DNA from: CAZOBJ01 sp964577825
GTDB lineage: Bacteria; Planctomycetota; SZUA-567; JAFGNG01
DNA: 29,410 nt
Assembly (NCBI GenBank): GCA_964577825.1
Contig: CAZOBJ010000031.1
Span: forward strand, 1-29,410
Direction of reading: 5' to 3'
In this document: positions 23,570-29,410 of the stretch, piece by piece
How positions within the stretch are numbered: the stretch's first letter is position 1
Layout: every line of letters starts with the position of its first letter
Program-made: the position numbers and the translations under genes
The notes under the pieces: model-generated
Databases searched by the model: none
The model's input: only the letters and a program-made list of their open reading frames with translations
Told to the model about the DNA's origin: nothing

Positions 23570-24418
23570 ATGATCGCAATCATCGGCATTGTGGCCTTCC
23601 TCGCGGTGCTGGCGCTCTCGCTTGTCATCACCCGGATCGCGACCGTGGCCCTGATCATGACCGGGCTCTCGCGCGAGGCCGCGCGCTTTCAGGCGCGGTC
23701 GGCGTTCACCGGCACGGGCTTCACCACCGCCGAGGCCGAGCAGGTGGTCGGCCACCCCGTGCGCCGGTGGATCGTCATGGTGCTCATGGTGGTGCGAAGC
23801 GCCGGGATCGTGACGATCCTCATCAGCCTGATCCTGTCCTTCGGCGCCACGCGCGACGGTCCCCACCGGCTGGCGCTGTTGGGGTGGCTCGCGGGCGGGA
23901 CGGTGGTCCTCTTCGCTCTTGCCCACAGCCGGCTCGTGGATCGGGTCCTCAGCCGCCCGGTGTCCTGGGCGCTGAAGCGCTGGACCGACCTGGACGTGCG
24001 CGACTACGCGGGGCTTCTGCATCTGCACGGCGCGTATTCGGTCCTGGAAATCCGGATCCGAAAAGGCGACTGGCTGGCCGGCAAGACGCTGCGCAACTGC
24101 TTCCTGCGCGCGGAAGGGGCGAACGTCCTGGGCATCGTACGCGCAGACGGGAGCTACATCGGCGTGCCCACCGGCGACACGGAGGTGTATGCCGGGGACA
24201 CGCTCATCGTGTACGGCCGCACCCAGTCCCTCAAGGAGCTCGATCGCCGCCGCGGGGGCATGGCCGGAGACGCGGCCCACGAACGCGCCATCGACGAAGA
24301 GCGCGGACGCATGGCCCGGCAGAAGCAGCAGGAGACCGAACAGAAACGCCGGCGTCGCAGCGAGTCCGAAGGGGAGCAGCCCGGCGTCGAGGAAGACCAG
24401 GGCGAGGACCGCGGGTAG
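23570..24418 (+). CDS. Membrane protein with C-terminal TrkA-C (RCK_C) domain
   Basis: A 282-aa protein. Helix 1 (IIGIVAFLAVLALSLVITRI) is followed by ARSAFTGTGFTTAEAEQVVG, which recalls loops of K+ transporters of the Trk/Ktr type but is common to a family of uncharacterised proteins. Helices MVLMVVRSAGIVTILISLIL and LALLGWLAGGTVVLFALA follow. Residues ~150-225 form a TrkA-C domain (SVLEIRIRKGDWLAGKTLRN; YAGDTLIVYGR), which usually binds a small ligand and gates transport. The C-terminal ~50 residues are a highly charged Gln/Arg/Glu helix. It probably regulates or carries ion flux, which would fit the nearby N-ATPase. GGCGAGAGACGAG precedes the ATG. It is followed 45 bp later by amrS. Confidence 0.82.
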   Translation: MIAIIGIVAFLAVLALSLVITRIATVALIMTGLSREAARFQARSAFTGTGFTTAEAEQVVGHPVRRWIVMVLMVVRSAGIVTILISLILSFGATRDGPHRLALLGWLAGGTVVLFALAHSRLVDRVLSRPVSWALKRWTDLDVRDYAGLLHLHGAYSVLEIRIRKGDWLAGKTLRNCFLRAEGANVLGIVRADGSYIGVPTGDTEVYAGDTLIVYGRTQSLKELDRRRGGMAGDAAHERAIDEERGRMARQKQQETEQKRRRRSESEGEQPGVEEDQGEDRG

Positions 24419-24463
24419 CCCCCGGCCGCGCAAGAGCCGCGCACCCCTAGTTGGAGACGACCC

Positions 24464-25498
<1,035 letters not shown>

Positions 25499-25501
25499 CC
25501 A

Positions 25502-25521
25502 GGCGCGCCCTGCCGCGCGCC
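25502..25521. terminator. GC hairpin between convergent genes
   Basis: GGCGCGC-CCTGCC-GCGCGCC forms a perfect seven-pair stem four bases after the amrS stop and 45 bases after the end of the opposing VTT gene. It is symmetric and could end transcription on either strand. There is no T-run, so it is not a classic intrinsic terminator. Confidence 0.35.
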
Positions 25522-25565
25522 GTCGAACGGATGCGCTTGTCCGGCGCCATGGGAACAAGGAAGCT

Positions 25566-26336
25566 TCAGGCGGCGTCCGGCGGACCGCCCTCAGGGGCCT
25601 GCGCCGAGACCTCGGCCGCCCTGGCCAGGGTGCGGCGGGCGAGTTCGGTCATGTACAGCACCGCCGTCATGGTGGCCAGCAGTCCGACGCCCATGAGCGC
25701 GTAGTACCCCCACCCCCGCTCCGGGGTCCAGTCGCCCGCCACGATGGCGGCCACGCTCTGTGCGGTCACGCCGCAGTACGCGTAGAACAGGCTCCCGGGC
25801 AGGAAGCCCACGCCGCTTAGCATGTAGTCGCGCATACGCACCCGCGTAAGCCCCACGCCGTAGCTGAGCACCACGAAGGGAAAGCCCAGAGAGACCCGCA
25901 ACAGAATCATGATCCACAGGCCTCGCCGGCCGATGGCGCGGTCCAGGGCCTCCAGGCCTTCGCGGCCGTCGATGCGCTCCCGCACCCAGCCGCGCGCGGT
26001 GTGCCGGCTGATCACAAAGGAGACAAGCGACCCGATCCAGGCCCCGAGGAAGGCGTACACCGTGCCCCACCCCAAGCCGAACATCGCGCCGCTGGTCATG
26101 GTCAGCAGGATCACCGACCCGGGCACCGCGAACATCGCCACCAGCGCGTACACCAGCACAAAGCCCAGAGGCGCCCACAGTCCCAGGCCGTGGATCCATT
26201 CCTCGAGCCTGGCGAGCGCGCCCGCCAGGTCGAACGCCCGTCCAGCGAGCGCGGTGAGCGCGAGCACGGCCACGACAATGCCGGGAATGATCCAGAAATT
26301 GCGCCTGCGGAATATCTTGCTGAGGCTCGGGCTCAT
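25566..26336 (-). CDS. VTT/TVP38 (TMEM64, DedA-like) membrane protein
   Basis: A 256-aa polytopic membrane protein of the VTT family. It has about six hydrophobic segments, among them FWIIPGIVVAVLALTAL and LGFVLVYALVAMFAVPGSVI. The conserved core is FAVPGSVILLTMTSGAMFGL-GWGT, followed by VSFVISRHTARGWVRERI and LRVSLGFPFVVLSYGVGLTR. The G-x-x-x-G, P-G-S and R-x-x-P/F motifs are typical. DedA/VTT proteins act in membrane-potential and lipid-flip functions (for example undecaprenyl phosphate or phospholipid transport). The ATG at 26336 has a poor RBS (AAGG ~9 bases upstream). In-frame upstream extensions to 26849 run into the next gene's region and are rejected. Minus strand, after baeRF by 199 bp. 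Confidence 0.88.
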   Translation of the reverse strand: MSPSLSKIFRRRNFWIIPGIVVAVLALTALAGRAFDLAGALARLEEWIHGLGLWAPLGFVLVYALVAMFAVPGSVILLTMTSGAMFGLGWGTVYAFLGAWIGSLVSFVISRHTARGWVRERIDGREGLEALDRAIGRRGLWIMILLRVSLGFPFVVLSYGVGLTRVRMRDYMLSGVGFLPGSLFYAYCGVTAQSVAAIVAGDWTPERGWGYYALMGVGLLATMTAVLYMTELARRTLARAAEVSAQAPEGGPPDAA

Positions 26337-26535
26337 GCATCGGGCCTTGTGCTCGCGGCGCCCAGACCCCAGAGCGCGCACGTCCTGGGGATTCTCTCCG
26401 GAACGCACCGATTGTGCAAGATGTGCAGTGCGCTTCGCGAGCCGGGGCCCGCGCTCGCCTTGCACCACGTGCCCGGCACTGCGGCCCGCCTGCGTGCCCC
26501 ATCTCGCTCGCCACGCATACGGCGCCGCACGAACG

Positions 26536-27711
26536 TCAGCCGGCGTTCGGAAAGCGGAACGTGGCGGCCACCGGGGCCTGCGCAGGCATACGCGCGGGGT
26601 CCACGGCGTGGACCTTGGCCCCGCCGCGCGCGGCGCGCACGGCCGCGAGATTGACCAGATCCCCGTCGCCGGGCTCGCGCTTCTCGTGGACCTGGGCACC
26701 ACCGCCCTGGGGATCGTAGGGCCCCCACCGGTGCGTACCCCGGGCCACGAACAGGCGGTCGACGCGGTCCATGTGCGCTGCCTGGAGCACTTCCTCCAGG
26801 TCGCTGGAGCCCTGGCCGTGAGCTGCCAATTGCCGGTACTGGTCCGCATCGCGGCGCTCGTCCTCGTCGAACTTGCGCGCCAGCAGGTCCACGGCGCGGC
26901 GAAGGAGCTCCTCGGCGGGCACCCGGTCCGGGTTGCCCTCGATCGTCTCCTCGCACAGGCCCGGATAGTCGTTCGCCTCGCGGTACAGGCTCGCCATGGG
27001 CTCTGCCGCGGCCAGCACCAGGGGCGCGCCCTCCGCCTGCAACCGGTCGTGGAGGCCGGCGGCCACCGCGTGGCAGTACTCGGCCAATCGCCGCTCGCGT
27101 TTGCGCTCGTCGCTTCCCACGCCCTGGCCGTGGAACACCGCCGCGCGATCGGCCCGGGGCCCGCGGCCCGGGGTGTGCGTATGCCACTGGAGCTGGCGCT
27201 CGGAGTCCACGAACCGGGTTAGCTCGTCGATGCTCCGGGGCACGTTCTCCACGCGGACCTCCTGGATGTCGTGCCGGCTCGCGTCGTAGTAGCGAACGGA
27301 CTTCTGGCTGAGGGCCAGAACGTGAAACCGGTTGTGGTCATTGACCAGCGGAAAGAGCGGCACCAGGTGAAAGCAGTCGGACACGGTCACAAGCTCCTCC
27401 ACCGGGTAGGGCAGGGTCACCAGCACCGGCCGATGCGCGCCCAGGAACATGGCCAGGCCCTCCTCTTGCTCGCGCCAGAACGGGGCCTCGTCCTCCAGGG
27501 CCAGGGCCTCGCCCAGATCCTGGCGCGCGTCCGACCATCGCCGCCCCAGGGACTCCATTTCGTGCAGCGAGCGGTTGACCAGAGTCTTGAACCGGATCGG
27601 GTTCTCGCGCGTCTGCGGCCCCCCGCGCCAGGTCGGCATCCAGATCGACACGGTCCACGGAGCGCGATGTTCCTGGAGCATCTTCAGATCGGCGACGGTC
27701 ATGCGCGGCAT
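26536..27711 (-). CDS. baeRF-type protein (bacterial archaeo-eukaryotic release factor family)
   Basis: A 391-aa protein. The N-terminal half has VSIWMPTWRGGPQTRENPIR and LVTLPYPVEELVTVSDCFHL; the centre has HVLALSQKSVRYYDASR. A C-terminal half contains VFHGQGVGSDERKRERR (~190-206), with HGQG where eRF1-like proteins have their GGQ-related loop, then ADEPM-type and LLARKFDEDERR helices. This pattern fits the bacterial eRF1/Pelota-related baeRF group described by Burroughs and Aravind, thought to act in ribosome rescue or stress, but direct evidence is lacking. It is soluble. AGGAGG six bases before the ATG supports the start. Divergent from the CHAD gene. Confidence 0.78.
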   Translation of the reverse strand: MPRMTVADLKMLQEHRAPWTVSIWMPTWRGGPQTRENPIRFKTLVNRSLHEMESLGRRWSDARQDLGEALALEDEAPFWREQEEGLAMFLGAHRPVLVTLPYPVEELVTVSDCFHLVPLFPLVNDHNRFHVLALSQKSVRYYDASRHDIQEVRVENVPRSIDELTRFVDSERQLQWHTHTPGRGPRADRAAVFHGQGVGSDERKRERRLAEYCHAVAAGLHDRLQAEGAPLVLAAAEPMASLYREANDYPGLCEETIEGNPDRVPAEELLRRAVDLLARKFDEDERRDADQYRQLAAHGQGSSDLEEVLQAAHMDRVDRLFVARGTHRWGPYDPQGGGAQVHEKREPGDGDLVNLAAVRAARGGAKVHAVDPARMPAQAPVAATFRFPNAG

Positions 27712-28118
27712 GGAGGCCCTCCTGATCTGTCGGGTGGTCTGGTCATCCGGTTCGCCCTTTGGTTGTCATGTGCAAGACCGCACCGCATCCGGCCGACGGC
27801 GTCTCACTCGATGCGGCGCGCAGACCTCTCCTCGTGTTGTGCGTGTCTCTCGCGCACGCGTATCCTGCGCTCTCATGCGGACCGTCCGGGCCCGCCCGCC
27901 TTGCGCCACTGCAGCAAAGCCCGTTCCTGCTTGAGCTTCCGCAGTCCGCAGAGAAGACTTCTCCCGTCCCCGCCCCAACGCAAGGACGCGGGCTGCGCGG
28001 CCCGGTCCTCTGCGTGCCGTGCGCGCATCCGGCATTGGCGCCTTGTGTTTCCACATGCCTGTGCTAGCATGGTCGCGCCAGCGGGCAATGCAGTGCTTGG
28101 GGAGCGTGCGCCAGGAGC
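27712..28118. other. Divergent intergenic region baeRF/CHAD
   Basis: 407 bp between divergent genes. Possible promoter for the CHAD gene at the right end. The remainder is C-rich with no recognisable gene, repeat or hairpin; a 102-aa plus-strand frame (27759-28067) shows no family pattern. The minus-strand promoter of the baeRF gene was not found. Confidence 0.6.
28043..28070 (+). promoter_or_regulatory. Possible extended -10 promoter for the CHAD gene
   Basis: TGC-TAGCAT (28062-28070) is an extended -10 form. TTGTGT (28043-28048) stands 16 bases upstream. The leader would be ~40 nt to the ATG at 28119. Match strength is modest. Confidence 0.33.
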
Positions 28119-29036
28119 ATGGCTGTGGGCTATCGACTTCATCGACGCGAGACGCTCGCCAAGGGCCTCAAACGCGTCGTCACCGAACAATACGACAAGG
28201 CGCTCGAGGAGCTTGAGGACCCCGAAGGCGACCGCGATGAGGCCATCCACGACGCGCGCAAGTGCTTCAAGAAGACCCGCGCCGTCCTGCGCATGGCCCG
28301 CGACCCGCTGGGCCCGAGCGTGTATCGACAGGAGAACGCCCGCGTGCGCGACATGAGCCGGGCGCTCTCGTCCGCGCGCGATAGCGCGGTGGCCATCGGC
28401 ACCCTGGAGGACCTGCGCGGACGCTTCGGCGCGGACCTGCCCGAAGGCGGGTTTCTCGGAATCCGCCAGGGGCTGGTGGCCCGGTACGAGGCCGCCTCCG
28501 CCGAGGCGGCCGGCGGCGAGGACCCCACGGCCGCCGTGGCCGCGCAGGTGCGAGACGCAAGGTCCGCGGTACCCGGCTGGCCGCTCAAAGGCGACGGGTT
28601 CGACCTCATCCGCTCGGGTTTCAAGCGCGTGTACAAGCGCGGCCGGCGGGCACTGGAGCCGCTGGGCCCGGACGCAGCCGACGAGGCGGTCCACGAGTGG
28701 CGCAAACGGGTCAAGTATCTGTGGTACCATGTCCGGCTGCTCCAGGCCAGTTGGCCCCGCGTGCTGGACGTCCTGGCCGACGCGCTCGACGACCTGTCCA
28801 CCTGGCTGGGCCTGGACCACGACCTGGCCATGCTGCGCGCGCTCCTGCACGAGGATGTGGCGCTCGCCCCCGGCCCCGGGGAGCGCCAAGAGATCCTCGC
28901 GCTCGTGGCGCGCCGCCAGGCCGAGCTGCGCGAACAGAGCCTGCCCCTGGGCCGGCGGGTGTATGCCGAGCGGCCCGGGGCGTTTGCCGACCGCCTGGGC
29001 GCGTACTGGACCACGTGGCGCGAAGAGCGCGGGTAG
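28119..29036 (+). CDS. CHAD domain protein
   Basis: A 305-aa all-helical protein of the CHAD family (conserved histidine alpha-helical domain). Two related halves each begin with a histidine-basic helix: EAIHDARKCFKKTRAVLRM (~41-59) and EAVHEWRKRVKYLWYHVRLL (~188-207). CHAD domains bind polyphosphate. No CYTH domain is attached and no polyphosphate kinase is nearby. The frame could start at the ATG (28119), one base after AGGAG, or at the GTG two codons later (28125), which has the better seven-base spacing; I keep the ATG. It follows a possible promoter and is followed by hairpins and an amidohydrolase-like gene. Confidence 0.9.
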   Translation: MAVGYRLHRRETLAKGLKRVVTEQYDKALEELEDPEGDRDEAIHDARKCFKKTRAVLRMARDPLGPSVYRQENARVRDMSRALSSARDSAVAIGTLEDLRGRFGADLPEGGFLGIRQGLVARYEAASAEAAGGEDPTAAVAAQVRDARSAVPGWPLKGDGFDLIRSGFKRVYKRGRRALEPLGPDAADEAVHEWRKRVKYLWYHVRLLQASWPRVLDVLADALDDLSTWLGLDHDLAMLRALLHEDVALAPGPGERQEILALVARRQAELREQSLPLGRRVYAERPGAFADRLGAYWTTWREERG

Positions 29037-29071
29037 CCCGGCAGGCACCGGGCCCCCGTGCATTCGCACGG
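29037..29071 (+). terminator. Two small hairpins after the CHAD gene
   Basis: CCCGG-CAGGCA-CCGGG (29037-29052) and CCGTGC-ATTC-GCACGG (29056-29071) follow the stop immediately. They could slow or end transcription, but neither has a T-run. Confidence 0.3.
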
Positions 29072-29133
29072 CCTGGCCCTGAAGCGTGTGTGTGGCCGCT
29101 GGGGTGAGTTCCGGAGCGCCTACGTTCGCAAAG

Positions 29134-29410
29134 ATGAAGAGCGGCATGAGCATGTCCCCGCACTGGCGCACGGCCGCGCGCATCGACGCGCACAACCATG
29201 TGCACGACGCGCAGGCGGCGGGGTTCCGGGACGCCACCGGACGGCTCGACCGCGAGCATGCGCACCAAGTCCTTGCGCGCGCCCAGGCCCTGGACATCGA
29301 CGCGGTGTGCGTCTCCCATCCGCTCACCGGCGACTGCCCCGATCCGGACCAGGTGCGCCGCGCCAATGACGTGGTGTTCGCGGCCATGGATCTGTCGGAC
29401 CGGTTCCTGG
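29134..29410 (+). CDS. Amidohydrolase-like TIM-barrel protein, truncated by window edge
   Basis: The frame is open from the ATG at 29134 to the right edge, 92 residues visible. It reads RIDAHNHVHDAQ near residue 17, the H-x-H metal-binding start of the amidohydrolase-2/TatD-like metal-dependent hydrolase fold, then AQALDIDAVCVSHP and RRANDVVFAAMDL, consistent with helix-strand alternation. The remaining metal ligands lie outside. In-frame ATGs at 29146 and 29152 are also possible starts; none has a strong RBS (GAAGAG is four bases before 29146). It follows CHAD by 97 bp on the same strand. The family is likely, the substrate unknown. Confidence 0.65.
   Translation, partial: MKSGMSMSPHWRTAARIDAHNHVHDAQAAGFRDATGRLDREHAHQVLARAQALDIDAVCVSHPLTGDCPDPDQVRRANDVVFAAMDLSDRFL

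Noticed and set aside
26337..26849. Longer N-terminus for the VTT protein
   Set aside because: It would read antisense-like Arg/Pro-rich sequence through the intergenic gap and into the baeRF gene; hydrophobic VTT sequence starts just after 26336.
27759..28067. Possible 102-aa plus-strand gene between baeRF and CHAD
   Set aside because: Pro/Ala/Cys-rich low-complexity translation, no RBS and no family pattern.
27873..29387. Minus-strand open frame of 504 aa
   Set aside because: Antisense to the CHAD gene, which has clear family motifs; no RBS or motif in this frame.

Overview
The window is a very GC-rich bacterial chromosome segment. It is densely packed, with many 4-nt ATGA/GTGA gene overlaps and strong GGAGG-type ribosome binding sites. 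Two sigma54 (RpoN) activators, a soluble PAS-GAF histidine kinase, PilZ/c-di-GMP proteins and an N-type rotary ATPase point to a Gram-negative, proteobacteria-like host (gamma- or former delta-proteobacterial). The N-ATPase, a TrkA-C membrane protein and several acid-rich tails would suit a salt- or pH-stressed organism. This assignment is inference and weak, because no rRNA or marker gene is present. No tRNA, rRNA, CRISPR array, IS element or phage gene was seen.

Layout. (A) 1-8547, all minus strand: a sensor kinase and sigma54 response regulator pair (8547-5504, ATGA overlap), then a sigma54-like promoter (5468-5453). This promoter heads a run of genes: CheY-like regulator, unknown 99-aa protein, CNHC thioredoxin-like protein, double PRC-barrel protein and a membrane-anchored YcgR/PilZ protein. 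A second sigma54 activator with a degenerate receiver follows, with its own good sigma70 promoter (2086-2058), and then a DUF362 protein cut by the window edge. (B) 8548-9533: a divergent intergenic region filled by a 135-bp tandem repeat, interrupted by a 100-N assembly gap. (C) 9534-15477, plus strand: a three-gene translationally coupled operon of a six-hairpin glycosidase-like protein, a GT4 glycosyltransferase and an unusual fusion of an alkaline-phosphatase-superfamily phosphodiesterase with an EEP phosphatase/phosphodiesterase. (D) 22764-15481, minus strand: a complete N-ATPase operon in the characteristic order D-C-Q-R-B-E-F-A-G without a delta gene, preceded by an additional four-helix membrane protein. 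Operons C and D converge with only 3 bp between their stop codons. (E) 23073-25498, plus strand: a small PilZ-like protein, a TrkA-C membrane protein and the radical SAM enzyme AmrS. (F) 26336-25566 and 27711-26536, minus strand: a VTT/TVP38 membrane protein and a baeRF-type protein. (G) 28119 to the end, plus strand: a CHAD protein and the start of an amidohydrolase-like protein.

How the parts may work together (inference): the kinase/activator pair probably switches on the sigma54 promoter directly downstream of it, driving redox, surface and c-di-GMP functions. The N-ATPase would work as an ATP-driven ion pump. The glycosidase/GT4/phosphodiesterase operon could build or remodel a glycolipid or storage/osmolyte glycan. 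Overall the segment resembles an envelope, ion and stress-homeostasis neighbourhood. The most unusual items are the sigma54 circuit with a pseudo-receiver activator and a GAFTSA variant, the phosphodiesterase-EEP fusion, the extra membrane gene leading the N-ATPase operon, and the two-glutamate c-subunit ion site.
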